From CAZEQJ01 sp964514385 (GTDB taxonomy: Bacteria > Bacteroidota > Bacteroidia > Cytophagales > Cyclobacteriaceae), in NCBI GenBank assembly GCA_964514385.1, contig CAZEQJ010000022.1, positions 1 to 57,667 of the forward strand: a DNA stretch of 57,667 nt, written 5' to 3'. The notes under the pieces were generated by a model. That model saw only the letters and a list, made by a program, of their open reading frames with translations, was not told where the DNA came from and ran no database searches. Of this stretch, positions 8,487 through 17,886 are shown in pieces (the stretch's first letter is position 1; every line of letters starts with the position of its first letter). The position numbers were made by a program, and so were the translations under genes.

Positions 8487-11400
8487 ATGGCTTTTAGAAA
8501 GAATAAAAAAATAAATACGGACTTCTCATCAGTAACCATAAGTCTGGCTTCACCGGAGTCTATTCTGGAAAGTTCACATGGAGAGGTTACTCAGCCGGAA
8601 ACAATCAATTATAGGACATATAAACCCGAAATGGGAGGCTTGTTCTGCGAACGGATTTTCGGGCCGGTAAAAGATTGGGAATGTCATTGTGGAAAATATA
8701 AAAGAATCCGCTACAAAGGAATCATTTGCGATCGTTGCGGAGTAGAAGTAACAGAAAAGAAGGTGCGCCGAGAGCGCATGGGACATATAGAGTTGGTGGT
8801 TCCTGTAGCGCATATCTGGTATTTCAGATCACTCCCTAACAAAATCGGATATCTGCTGGGTCTCCCAACTAAGAAACTGGATCAGATCATTTATTACGAA
8901 AGATATGTCGTCATTCAGCCTGGAATAAAAGAAGAAGATGGTATCGTGCAGATGGACTTCCTCACAGAGGATGAGTATCTCGATATTATCGACAAACTTC
9001 CCAGAGAGAATCAGGCATTAGATGATGCAGATCCGAATAAATTCATCGCTAAAATGGGTGCCGAAGCGCTTGAAATGTTGCTTTCCCGTACTCAACTGGA
9101 TGAGCTCTCTTATTCTTTGCGTCATCAGGCCGCAACAGATACCTCTCAGCAACGTAAAGCTGAGGCCCTGAAAAGACTGAAAGTGGTGGAAGCATTTCGT
9201 GATGCCAGAACAAGGATCGAAAATCGCCCGGAATGGATGGTGATCCGTATGGTTCCGGTTATTCCACCTGAATTACGTCCGCTTGTACCATTGGATGGTG
9301 GTCGCTTTGCAACATCAGATCTTAATGACCTCTATCGTCGTGTTATTATCAGAAATAACCGACTCAAGCGATTAATTGACATCAAAGCGCCAGAGGTAAT
9401 TCTCAGAAATGAGAAAAGAATGCTTCAGGAGGCAGTAGATTCACTATTTGACAATTCCAGAAAAGTGAATGCAGTACGTTCAGATGGTAATCGTGCACTT
9501 AAATCCCTGAGCGATATGCTGAAAGGAAAGCAGGGTCGATTCCGCCAAAACCTCCTGGGTAAACGTGTCGATTATTCTGGCCGATCTGTAATCGTAGTTG
9601 GCCCCGAGCTGAAAATGCATGAATGTGGTCTGCCAAAAGATATGGCTGCAGAGCTCTTTAAGCCATTCATTATCAGGAAGCTTATCGAGCGAGGCATCGT
9701 CAAAACAGTAAAATCAGCCAAGAAAATTGTAGATCGCAAGGATCCTGTAGTTTGGGATATCCTAGAAAATGTACTGAAAGGACATCCGGTGTTACTAAAC
9801 CGTGCCCCAACACTCCACAGGCTTGGTATACAGGCTTTCCAGCCCAAATTAATTGAAGGAAAGGCTATACAGCTGCATCCTCTTGTGTGTACGGCGTTTA
9901 ACGCTGACTTTGACGGTGACCAAATGGCAGTACATGTGCCTTTGGGACACGAGGCAGTGCTGGAAGCTTCCATGCTGATGCTTTCTACTCATAATATTCT
10001 TAATCCTGCCAATGGTGCTCCTATTGCTGTTCCTTCACAGGATATGGTACTTGGTCTGTATTATATTACCAAAGGCCGCAGAAGTACAGATGATCTGAAG
10101 GTGAAAGGTGAAGGTATGACCTTCTATTCTGCTGAGGAAGTAATCATCGCGGTTAATGAAGGAAGAGTAGATAAACATGCCTATATCAATGTAAAAGCAA
10201 GCGTACTGGAGAAAGGTAAGCTCGTAGATAAGACCATAGAGACTGTAGCTGGCCGGGTTATATTTAATGAGCTTGTACCTAAAGAAGTAGGCTTTGTCAA
10301 TGAACTGCTAACGAAAAAGAAACTGCAGAAAATTATTTCTACGGTCTATAAATATACCAATACTGCCAGTACAGCCAAATTCCTCGATGATATCAAACAA
10401 CTTGGGTTTGAGACAGCCTACCAGGCAGGTCTTTCAATAGGTCTTGGTGATGTCAAAATCCCAGATCAGAAAGATCCGTTGGTAGAGCAGGCGAAGGAAG
10501 AAGTAGATGCCGTTTGGAATAACTACCTGATGGGTCTTATTACCGATAATGAGCGCTATAATCAGGTAATCGATATCTGGACCAGAATTAATACCCAGCT
10601 TACCAGTACACTGATGAAGCAGCTGGAAGAAGATGATCAGGGATTTAACTCGATCTATATGATGATGCACTCCGGTGCAAGAGGTTCGAGAGAGCAGATT
10701 CGTCAGCTGGGGGGTATGCGTGGACTGATGGCAAAACCTCAGAAAAACCTTCAGGGTTCAGTAGGGGAAATCATTGAAAACCCAATTTTGTCCAACTTCA
10801 AGGAGGGGCTGGACGTGATCGAATACTTCATCTCCACACATGGTGCCAGGAAAGGTCTTGCAGATACTGCGCTTAAAACGGCTGATGCCGGATATCTGAC
10901 CAGGAGACTTGTAGATGTAGCTCAGGATGTTGTAATAAATGAAGACGACTGTGGTACACTCCGTGGTATTACAGTCGCTGCTTTGAAAGATAACGAGGAC
11001 ATAGTAGAACCTCTTTCAGAAAGAATTCTGGGAAGAGTTGCATTGAATGATGTGCATCATCCTCTGACAGATGAAATCATCATTGAATCTGGTGATGAGA
11101 TCACAGAGGAGGTAGCAGATTTGATTGATGAGGCCGGCATTGAGGAAGTGGAAATTCGTTCCGTACTTACCTGTGAAACCAAGCAAGGTGTATGTGCCAA
11201 ATGTTATGGACGTAATTTGGCTACCGGAAAAATTGTCCATCGGGGAGAATCTGTAGGCGTAATCGCTGCACAATCTATCGGTGAGCCCGGAACACAGCTT
11301 ACTTTACGTACTTTCCACGTGGGTGGTACTGCATCAAACATTGCAGTTGATGCCATGATCAAGGCGAAATTTGATGGTGTTCTAGCTTTCGATGATATGA

Positions 11401-12794
11401 GGGTTGTTGATTCTACCGATAAGGATGGTAACCCTATTCATGTTGTGATGGGGAGATCAGGAGAAGTTCGTATTGTGGATCCAAAAACAAAACAGACACT
11501 CATATCGAATCATGTTCCTTATGGTAGTATGATTAAGGTAAAAGAAGGTGATAAAGTTAAGAAAGGGGATGAGATCTGTAGCTGGGATCCATACAACGCT
11601 GTTATCTTGTCAGATTTCCAGGGTGATGTTGAGTTTGTAGCTATTGAAGATGGTATTACCTATAAAGAAGAATCTGACGAACAGACAGGTCACCGTGAAA
11701 AAGTGATTATCGAAACAAAGGATAAAACCAAAAACCCAACTATCCTGGTGACAAATAAGGATGGAGAAACCAAGGAATACAGTATTCCAGTTGGTGCTCA
11801 CCTAAGTGTCAATGATAAGGATAAAGTGAAGGGAGCACAGGTGCTTGCCAAAATACCGCGTTCGGTTGGTAAATCAAGGGATATTACAGGAGGTCTGCCT
11901 CGTGTAACTGAGCTTTTTGAGGCGCGTAACCCGAGTAATCCGGCCGTTGTTTCTGAAATTGATGGTGTTGTTTCTTTCGGCACAATAAAAAGAGGAAACA
12001 GAGAAATCTTCATTGAATCAAAAGACGGAGTTAAGAAGAGATATCTTGTTCCGCTTTCCAAGCACATCCTCGTTCAGGATGGTGACTTTGTGAAGGCTGG
12101 ATATGCATTATCAGACGGTGCAATTACACCAGATGACATACTCGCCATCAAAGGCCCTACTGCTGTACAGGAATATCTCGTAAATGAGATACAGGAAGTG
12201 TACCGTTTGCAGGGTGTGAAAATCAACGATAAACATATTGAGGCGATTGTAAGACAGATGATGCAAAAGGTTGAAATCATCGATCCGGGAGATACATCAT
12301 TCCTTACAGGACAGGTGGTTGATAAATTTATGTTCAATGAAGAAAATGACCTGGTTCTGGATAAAAAAGTAGTTACAGACTCAGGAGACTCTGCAAATCT
12401 TCGTCCCGGACAGATCATCAGCTCACGAAAACTTCGGGATGAAAACTCAAGCCTGAAGCGTAAGGATATGAAGATTGTTCAGGTTAGAAACGCAGAGCCT
12501 GCCGTATCTAAGCCTACCCTTCAGGGTATTACACAGGCTTCATTGGGTACTGAAAGCTTTATTTCAGCAGCGTCCTTCCAGGAAACGACCAAGGTGCTGT
12601 CTGAGGCTTCGATCAGAGGCAAAATGGATACACTCAAAGGACTGAAGGAGAATGTGATCGTAGGTCATCTGATACCTGCAGGTACGGGCATGAGAAAGTA
12701 TAAAGATCTGATCGTGGGCAATCAGGAAGAATATGAAAGACTCAGGCAGGCTGCAGAAGCCCCCAGAGATAAAGAGAAAATCCTCGAATCCTGA
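8487..12794 (+). CDS. rpoC: DNA-directed RNA polymerase subunit beta prime
   Basis: The beta prime subunit holds the catalytic magnesium and the DNA-binding clamp. The 1435-residue protein has the N-terminal zinc site (CHCGKYKRIRYKGIICDRC, near residues 66-84) and the invariant active-site motif NADFDGDQMAVH at about residue 472. A second zinc-binding cluster (CETKQGVCAKCYGRNLATG) lies near residue 895, just before the bridge/trigger region GVIAAQSIGEPGTQLTLRTF. It starts 20 bases after rpoB. Its TGA stop shares one base with the ATG of the next gene. Confidence 0.99.
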   Translation: MAFRKNKKINTDFSSVTISLASPESILESSHGEVTQPETINYRTYKPEMGGLFCERIFGPVKDWECHCGKYKRIRYKGIICDRCGVEVTEKKVRRERMGHIELVVPVAHIWYFRSLPNKIGYLLGLPTKKLDQIIYYERYVVIQPGIKEEDGIVQMDFLTEDEYLDIIDKLPRENQALDDADPNKFIAKMGAEALEMLLSRTQLDELSYSLRHQAATDTSQQRKAEALKRLKVVEAFRDARTRIENRPEWMVIRMVPVIPPELRPLVPLDGGRFATSDLNDLYRRVIIRNNRLKRLIDIKAPEVILRNEKRMLQEAVDSLFDNSRKVNAVRSDGNRALKSLSDMLKGKQGRFRQNLLGKRVDYSGRSVIVVGPELKMHECGLPKDMAAELFKPFIIRKLIERGIVKTVKSAKKIVDRKDPVVWDILENVLKGHPVLLNRAPTLHRLGIQAFQPKLIEGKAIQLHPLVCTAFNADFDGDQMAVHVPLGHEAVLEASMLMLSTHNILNPANGAPIAVPSQDMVLGLYYITKGRRSTDDLKVKGEGMTFYSAEEVIIAVNEGRVDKHAYINVKASVLEKGKLVDKTIETVAGRVIFNELVPKEVGFVNELLTKKKLQKIISTVYKYTNTASTAKFLDDIKQLGFETAYQAGLSIGLGDVKIPDQKDPLVEQAKEEVDAVWNNYLMGLITDNERYNQVIDIWTRINTQLTSTLMKQLEEDDQGFNSIYMMMHSGARGSREQIRQLGGMRGLMAKPQKNLQGSVGEIIENPILSNFKEGLDVIEYFISTHGARKGLADTALKTADAGYLTRRLVDVAQDVVINEDDCGTLRGITVAALKDNEDIVEPLSERILGRVALNDVHHPLTDEIIIESGDEITEEVADLIDEAGIEEVEIRSVLTCETKQGVCAKCYGRNLATGKIVHRGESVGVIAAQSIGEPGTQLTLRTFHVGGTASNIAVDAMIKAKFDGVLAFDDMRVVDSTDKDGNPIHVVMGRSGEVRIVDPKTKQTLISNHVPYGSMIKVKEGDKVKKGDEICSWDPYNAVILSDFQGDVEFVAIEDGITYKEESDEQTGHREKVIIETKDKTKNPTILVTNKDGETKEYSIPVGAHLSVNDKDKVKGAQVLAKIPRSVGKSRDITGGLPRVTELFEARNPSNPAVVSEIDGVVSFGTIKRGNREIFIESKDGVKKRYLVPLSKHILVQDGDFVKAGYALSDGAITPDDILAIKGPTAVQEYLVNEIQEVYRLQGVKINDKHIEAIVRQMMQKVEIIDPGDTSFLTGQVVDKFMFNEENDLVLDKKVVTDSGDSANLRPGQIISSRKLRDENSSLKRKDMKIVQVRNAEPAVSKPTLQGITQASLGTESFISAASFQETTKVLSEASIRGKMDTLKGLKENVIVGHLIPAGTGMRKYKDLIVGNQEEYERLRQAAEAPRDKEKILES

Positions 12795-13120
12795 TGGCAG
12801 ACGGAAAAGAACAGCAACAAAATCCGAATAAGATTAACATAGAGCTCTCCGAAGAAATTGCGGAGGGCATCTATGCTAATTTGGCTATGATCGCACATTC
12901 AAATAGTGAATTTGTGATTGATTTCATCCGGCTGATGCCCGGTGTACAAAAAGCGAAGGTAAAGTCTCGCGTTGTGATCACACCTGAACATGCAGTAAGG
13001 TTACTGAAGGCATTAAAGGACAATATCCAGAAATATGAGAATACCTTCGGTCCAATAAAACAAAATGATGAAGCACCAAAATTTCCAATGAATTTCGGAG
13101 GTTCTATTGGTGAAGCATAA
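12794..13120 (+). CDS. DUF3467 family protein, coupled to rpoC
   Basis: A 108-residue, mostly acidic cytoplasmic protein with no signal peptide or membrane segment. The sequence (IELSEEIAEGIYANLAMIAH, then VVITPEHAVRLLKALKDNI) is what I recognise as DUF3467, a small family of unknown function seen behind rpoC in Bacteroidota. Its ATG overlaps the rpoC stop by one base, so it is translated by coupling with rpoC. This suggests, but does not prove, a role tied to RNA polymerase. The C-terminal tail is Pro/Phe/Gly rich. Confidence 0.85.
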   Translation: MADGKEQQQNPNKINIELSEEIAEGIYANLAMIAHSNSEFVIDFIRLMPGVQKAKVKSRVVITPEHAVRLLKALKDNIQKYENTFGPIKQNDEAPKFPMNFGGSIGEA

Positions 13121-13133
13121 ATCCTAAATCTAA

Positions 13134-13165
13134 ATTGTATAAGAAAAATCCTTTTTATACCTTTG
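13134..13165 (+). promoter_or_regulatory. promoter for rpsL-rpsG-fusA-rpsJ
   Basis: TACCTTTG at 13158-13165 matches the TAnnTTTG -7 element. ATTG at 13134-13137 (three of four bases of TTTG) sits 20 bases upstream. The stretch after the -7 element, GCAGTCCGATTTT, matches the other translation promoters in the window. The leader is about 25 bases before the rpsL ATG. Confidence 0.75.
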
Positions 13166-13195
13166 CAGTCCGATTTTCAGAATTGAGAAAATAAT

Positions 13196-13579
13196 ATGCC
13201 TACTATACAACAATTAGTACGTAAGGGAAGGAAGCAGCTTAAGACAAAATCGAAGTCTCCTGCCCTTGATTCATGTCCTCAGAAAAGAGGAGTATGTACA
13301 CGCGTGTACACGACGACACCAAAAAAGCCCAACTCTGCCATGAGAAAAGTAGCCAGAGTCCGTTTGGCTAAATCAGGCAAAGAGGTGAACGCTTACATAC
13401 CAGGTGAAGGTCATAATCTTCAGGAGCACTCTATCGTGTTGATCAGGGGTGGTCGTGTGAAAGATCTTCCTGGTGTACGATACCACATCATAAGAGGTGC
13501 TTTAGATACTGCTGGTGTGAACGGTAGGCTTCAGAGAAGGTCAAAATATGGTGCTAAAAAACCTAAGGATAAGAAATAA
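13196..13579 (+). CDS. rpsL: 30S ribosomal protein S12 (uS12)
   Basis: S12 sits at the decoding centre and controls accuracy; streptomycin-resistance changes map to it. The 127-residue protein starts MPTIQQLVRKGRKQ and carries the conserved TTPKKPNSAMRKVARVRL loop (about residues 40-57, containing the usual Lys at the streptomycin position). The second conserved loop, RGGRVKDLPGVRYHIIRG, lies near residue 85. It is the first gene of the str-type operon, directly behind its own promoter, and overlaps rpsG by one base. Confidence 0.99.
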   Translation: MPTIQQLVRKGRKQLKTKSKSPALDSCPQKRGVCTRVYTTTPKKPNSAMRKVARVRLAKSGKEVNAYIPGEGHNLQEHSIVLIRGGRVKDLPGVRYHIIRGALDTAGVNGRLQRRSKYGAKKPKDKK

Positions 13580-14046
13580 TGAGAAAGGCTAAACCTAAAA
13601 AAAGATATCTTTTGCCGGATCCTAAGTTTAAGGATACTCTGGTTACTCAATTCATCAATAATCTCATGCTGCGAGGAAAAAAGAGTACTGCAGCTACCAT
13701 TTTTTATGATGCCGTTGAAATCGTAGAAGAAAAAGTTGGTGAAAACGGACTGGAAACCTGGAAAAAGGCCCTAAGCAACATCATGCCTGCTGTTGAGGTA
13801 AAAAGTCGCCGGGTAGGTGGAGCCACATTCCAGGTACCTATGGAAGTACGTCCTGAGCGCAAAGTTGCACTTGGGATGAAGTGGATGATTCGTTACGCGC
13901 GTCTCCGTAATGAGAAAACGATGACAGAACGTCTGGCAGGTGAAATCATCGCAGCTTCAAAAGGTGAAGGGGCAGCAGTTAAAAAGAAAGATGATACACA
14001 CCGAATGGCAGACGCCAATAAAGCTTTCTCACACTTTAGAATATAA
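13579..14046 (+). CDS. rpsG: 30S ribosomal protein S7 (uS7)
   Basis: S7 starts assembly of the 30S head and lines the E site. The 155-residue protein begins MRKAKPKKRYLLPDPKF and has the conserved KSRRVGGATFQVPMEVRPER segment near residue 75. Its ATG shares one base with the rpsL TAA, so the two genes are translationally coupled. The order rpsL-rpsG-fusA is the usual one. Confidence 0.98.
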   Translation: MRKAKPKKRYLLPDPKFKDTLVTQFINNLMLRGKKSTAATIFYDAVEIVEEKVGENGLETWKKALSNIMPAVEVKSRRVGGATFQVPMEVRPERKVALGMKWMIRYARLRNEKTMTERLAGEIIAASKGEGAAVKKKDDTHRMADANKAFSHFRI

Positions 14047-14054
14047 ATCACAAA

Positions 14055-16163
14055 ATGGCAAAACGAGATTTAAGTTTAACCAGAAATATCGGGATTGCAG
14101 CCCATATTGATGCAGGTAAAACGACAACAACGGAACGAATTCTATATTATGCTGGTGTGTCGCATAAAATAGGAGAGGTTCACGATGGCGCTGCCACCAT
14201 GGACTGGATGGCACAGGAGCAAGAAAGGGGTATTACCATTACTTCAGCTGCAACAACTGTATTCTGGCCTTATAAAGATAAGCAGTTCCAGATCAACATT
14301 ATTGACACACCGGGTCACGTTGACTTTACGGTTGAGGTAAACCGATCACTACGGGTTCTTGACGGACTTGTATTTTTGTTCAGTGCTGTTGACGGTGTGG
14401 AGCCTCAGTCAGAAACGAACTGGCGTCTTGCTGATAACTATAACGTTGCCAGACTTGGCTTTGTAAATAAAATGGACCGTGCCGGCGCTGATTTCCTTGC
14501 TGTATGTAAGCAGGTAAAAGAGAGGCTTGGCACTAAAGCAGTTCCATTGCAATTGCCAATTGGTGCTGAAGAAACATTTAAGGGAGTTGTTGATCTTGTG
14601 GACAACATCGCTATGGTCTGGAATGAAGATGACATGGGTATGACGTATACGCAGGTTGATATTCCGGAAGACATGAAAGACGATGTTGAGCAATATCGTA
14701 ACGAACTCATTGAGGCTGTAGCAGAATATGACGAAGCTCTTATGGAGAAATACTTCGAAGATCCCGCTACAATAACCCGTGATGAGATTATAGGCGCTCT
14801 ACGTAGTGCTACGCTTGACCTAGCTTTTGTTCCCATGCTTTGTGGTTCCGCCTTTAAAAATAAAGGTGTGCAGACCATGTTGAATTATGTGATGGAGCTA
14901 TTGCCTTCACCTCTTGACAGAGGTGAAATAAAAGGTAAAAATCCGGATACTGAAGAAACTATCATTCGTACGGCTGACCCGGACGAGCCATTTTCTGCAT
15001 TGGCATTTAAAATTGCAACTGATCCATTTGTAGGACGCTTATGCTTCATCCGGTCTTACTCCGGGATGCTCAATTCAGGGTCTTATGTATACAATACAAG
15101 GTCAGGAAATAAAGAAAGGATTTCACGGATCTTTCAGATGCATGCCAATAAACAAAATCAGATAGATTTTCTCCATGCTGGCGATATTGGTGCAGTTGTA
15201 GGGTTTAAGGATATTAAAACCGGAGATACACTCTGTGACGAGAAATCAAAGATAGTTTTGGAATCCATGGTATTCCCTGAGCCGGTTATTGGGTACGCTA
15301 TTGAGCCCAAAAAACAGGCCGATGTTGATAAACTGGGTATGGCAATCTCCAAACTTGTTGAAGAGGATCCTACACTTCAGGTAAATACCGATCATGAAAC
15401 AGGTCAAACGATCCTCAGAGGAATGGGAGAACTTCACCTTGATATTATCATGGATCGCCTTAAAAGAGAATTTAAGGTTGAGGTTAGCCAGGGTGCACCT
15501 CAGGTAGCCTATAAAGAGTCTATACTTGCCAGTGTAGAGCATAAGGAAGTATATAAAAAGCAGACAGGTGGTCGTGGTAAGTTCGCAGACATAGTATTCG
15601 AACTTGGTCCAAAGGATGAAGATTACGAAGGTGAGGGACTACAGTTTGTGAATCAGATTGTGGGTGGTGTGATTCCTAAGGAATTCATTCCTGCCATCGA
15701 GAAGGGATTCAGAGAAGCAATGAAAAATGGACCCCTTGCCGGCTATCCTATAGATAGTATGAAAGTGAGAATTTTCCATGGTTCATTCCATGATGTTGAT
15801 TCAGATTCACTTTCATTTGAAATGGCTGCGCGTATTGGTTTTAAGGTTGCCGCTAAGAAAGCCAGTCCGGTACTTTTAGAGCCGGTTATGGGAGTAGAGG
15901 TTGTTTCTCCTGAAGAATATACCGGATCTATTACTGGTGACCTGAACAAAAGAAGAGGAATAATGAAGGGTATGGATACCAGAGGTAATTCCCAGGTGAT
16001 TAAAGCTGATGTACCCCTTTCTGAGTTATTCGGATATGTTACAGATTTGAGAACCATTACTTCCGGTCGAGCAACAGCAACCCTTACCTTTTCACATTAT
16101 GATCAGGTACCGAAGAACATTGCCGATGAGGTTATCAAAAAAACCATCGGTGAAAAAGCATAA
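14055..16163 (+). CDS. fusA: elongation factor G
   Basis: EF-G is the GTPase that drives translocation of tRNA and mRNA and helps recycle ribosomes. The 702-residue length is normal. The G1 motif AHIDAGKT is at residues 16-23, the G2 region RGITITSAATT near 58, the G3 motif DTPGHVDF near 87 and the G4 motif NKMD near 140. The C-terminal domains IV and V include the GGVIPKEFIPAIEKG loop that reaches the decoding centre. It lies eight bases after rpsG and 11 bases before rpsJ. Confidence 0.99.
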   Translation: MAKRDLSLTRNIGIAAHIDAGKTTTTERILYYAGVSHKIGEVHDGAATMDWMAQEQERGITITSAATTVFWPYKDKQFQINIIDTPGHVDFTVEVNRSLRVLDGLVFLFSAVDGVEPQSETNWRLADNYNVARLGFVNKMDRAGADFLAVCKQVKERLGTKAVPLQLPIGAEETFKGVVDLVDNIAMVWNEDDMGMTYTQVDIPEDMKDDVEQYRNELIEAVAEYDEALMEKYFEDPATITRDEIIGALRSATLDLAFVPMLCGSAFKNKGVQTMLNYVMELLPSPLDRGEIKGKNPDTEETIIRTADPDEPFSALAFKIATDPFVGRLCFIRSYSGMLNSGSYVYNTRSGNKERISRIFQMHANKQNQIDFLHAGDIGAVVGFKDIKTGDTLCDEKSKIVLESMVFPEPVIGYAIEPKKQADVDKLGMAISKLVEEDPTLQVNTDHETGQTILRGMGELHLDIIMDRLKREFKVEVSQGAPQVAYKESILASVEHKEVYKKQTGGRGKFADIVFELGPKDEDYEGEGLQFVNQIVGGVIPKEFIPAIEKGFREAMKNGPLAGYPIDSMKVRIFHGSFHDVDSDSLSFEMAARIGFKVAAKKASPVLLEPVMGVEVVSPEEYTGSITGDLNKRRGIMKGMDTRGNSQVIKADVPLSELFGYVTDLRTITSGRATATLTFSHYDQVPKNIADEVIKKTIGEKA

Positions 16164-16174
16164 TTCATAAAAAG

Positions 16175-16480
16175 ATGAATCAGAAAATCAGAATTAAACT
16201 TAAATCCTACGATTATAATCTGGTGGATAAATCGTCAGAGAAGATCGTACGTGCCGTTAAAACAACTGGTGCTGTAGTCAGCGGACCTATTCCGTTGCCA
16301 ACAGAAAAGGAAGTATATACCGTACTGCGGTCTCCTCACGTAAATAAAAAGTCGCGTGAACAATTTCAGCTGTGCACTTTCAAAAGGCTGGTTGATATTT
16401 ACTCCAACAGTACCAAAACCGTGGATGCTTTGATGAAGCTTGAGCTTCCTAGTGGTGTAGATGTAGAGATTAAAGTATAA
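16175..16480 (+). CDS. rpsJ: 30S ribosomal protein S10 (uS10)
   Basis: S10 is a 30S head protein that also acts in antitermination as NusE, paired with NusB. The 101-residue protein has the conserved IRIKLKSYDYNLVDKSS start and the SGPIPLPTEKEVYTVLRSPHVNKKSREQF signature region from about residue 37. In many bacteria rpsJ is the first gene of the S10 operon. Here it ends the fusA unit and a strong terminator separates it from rplC. Confidence 0.99.
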   Translation: MNQKIRIKLKSYDYNLVDKSSEKIVRAVKTTGAVVSGPIPLPTEKEVYTVLRSPHVNKKSREQFQLCTFKRLVDIYSNSTKTVDALMKLELPSGVDVEIKV

Positions 16481-16500
16481 TTCTTCATAATTACTTGGTA

Positions 16501-16535
16501 AAAGACCAATACAAGTGGTGTATTGGTCTTTTTTT
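16501..16535 (+). terminator. strong terminator after rpsJ
   Basis: A 13-bp perfect inverted repeat, AAAGACCAATACA (16501-16513) and TGTATTGGTCTTT (16519-16531), closes a five-base loop and continues into a run of T up to 16535. This is a textbook intrinsic terminator that ends the rpsL-rpsJ transcript. Confidence 0.93.
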
Positions 16536-16557
16536 GTGTCAATGTTTTGACCAAACC

Positions 16558-16588
16558 TTTGTTGCATAGATTTAAATTTCTATCTTTG
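16558..16588 (+). promoter_or_regulatory. promoter for the rplC-to-rplQ ribosomal protein run
   Basis: TTTG at 16558-16561 and TATCTTTG at 16581-16588 are separated by 19 bases, the same spacing as at tRNA-Trp. GCAGTCCTTTTTG follows, again shared with the other translation promoters. The start should fall near 16593, giving a leader of about 43 bases before rplC. Confidence 0.88.
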
Positions 16589-16636
16589 CAGTCCTTTTTG
16601 GAAAAAATAAATTATTGTCTTTAAAAGATATATAAA

Positions 16637-17266
16637 ATGTCAGGCATAATAGGTCGTAAGGTAGGTATGACATCCATCTTTACTCAGGGTGGTAAAAATG
16701 AGGCTTGTACACTCATTCAGGCAGGGCCATGTGTTGTAACACACATTAAAAATGAAGATAGTGACGGTTATTATGCCATCCAGCTTGCTTACGGTGAACG
16801 TAAAGAAAAAAATACACCTAAAGCCCTTCAGGCACATTTCAAGCGTGCGAACACCACGCCTAAAAGGAAGGTAGTAGAGTTCCGGGATTTTAGAGATGAA
16901 TTTGAAGGTGGTGTAAAACTTGGACAGTCGATTGCCATCGGAGAGGTATTTAAAGAAGGAGAGTTTGTAGATGCTATTGGCACTTCAAAAGGTAAGGGAT
17001 TTCAGGGTGTAGTAAAAAGACACGGTTTCGCGGGTGTTGGTGAATCCACTCATGGTCAGCATAACCGCCTACGTGCACCTGGTTCTATTGGAGCCTGTTC
17101 ATTCCCTGCGCGCGTATTTAAAGGGCTGCGTATGGCTGGAAGAACTGGTGGCAACAGAGTTAAGGTTACTAACCTGCGCATTTTAAAAATATTAGAAGAT
17201 AATATGGTATTGGTTTCAGGTTCTGTGCCTGGGCCTAAGAACTCATATGTAATACTTGAGAAATAA
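16637..17266 (+). CDS. rplC: 50S ribosomal protein L3 (uL3)
   Basis: L3 is an early-assembling 23S rRNA-binding protein whose extended loop reaches towards the peptidyl transferase centre. The 209-residue protein begins MSGIIGRKVGMTSIFTQGG. It has the signature GFQGVVKRHGFAGVGESTHG (near residues 120-139) and the conserved RVFKGLRMAGRTGGNRVKVTNL stretch near residue 160. It opens the long ribosomal protein run and overlaps rplD by one base. Confidence 0.99.
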   Translation: MSGIIGRKVGMTSIFTQGGKNEACTLIQAGPCVVTHIKNEDSDGYYAIQLAYGERKEKNTPKALQAHFKRANTTPKRKVVEFRDFRDEFEGGVKLGQSIAIGEVFKEGEFVDAIGTSKGKGFQGVVKRHGFAGVGESTHGQHNRLRAPGSIGACSFPARVFKGLRMAGRTGGNRVKVTNLRILKILEDNMVLVSGSVPGPKNSYVILEK

Positions 17267-17886
17267 TGGAGCTTGAAGTTGTAAATATTGAAGGTAAGTC
17301 TACCGGGAAGAAAGTTAATCTTCCTGAAGATTTCTTGGGTGAGCCAAATGACCATCTCATTTACCTTGATGTGAAACAGTATCTTGCCAATCAACGTCAG
17401 GGTACGCACAAGGCTAAAGAACGAGCTGAGATCAAAGGCTCTACTAAAAAGATCAAAAGGCAAAAAGGAACAGGTACTGCAAGAGCAGGAAGTGTAAAAT
17501 CTCCTGTTTTTGTTGGAGGTGGTCGTGTTTTTGGTCCCAGACCGCGCGATTATAGCTTCAAGCTTAATAAGAAAACAAAAAGAATAGCGCGAAATTCAGC
17601 TTTTGCTTACAAGGTAAAAGATAATCAGATTAAGGTTGTTGAAGATTTCACTCTTGACCAGATTAAAACAAAGAATGTCATCTCTATCCTTAATAACCTT
17701 GAGTATGGTGATAAGAAATCACTGATTCTTATCGCAGAAAAGGATGAAAATCTTTATCTGTCGAGCCGAAACCTGCAGAAGGTAAAGGTGTCTCTCATAT
17801 CTGATGTTAATACATACGACATCCTGAATGCTGAAAACCTTTACATCACTGAGAAATGTTTTGAAACTTTAAATACTGCCCAATAA
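17266..17886 (+). CDS. rplD: 50S ribosomal protein L4 (uL4)
   Basis: L4 lines the peptide exit tunnel. The 206-residue protein has the extended tunnel loop typical of the family (RAEIKGSTKKIKRQKGTGTA and SPVFVGGGRVFGPRPRDY, residues about 50-100). The C-terminal half is the globular domain with KSLILIAEKDENLYLSSRNL. In E. coli L4 represses the S10 operon; no such leader can be recognised here. It overlaps both rplC and rplW by one base. Confidence 0.97.
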   Translation: MELEVVNIEGKSTGKKVNLPEDFLGEPNDHLIYLDVKQYLANQRQGTHKAKERAEIKGSTKKIKRQKGTGTARAGSVKSPVFVGGGRVFGPRPRDYSFKLNKKTKRIARNSAFAYKVKDNQIKVVEDFTLDQIKTKNVISILNNLEYGDKKSLILIAEKDENLYLSSRNLQKVKVSLISDVNTYDILNAENLYITEKCFETLNTAQ

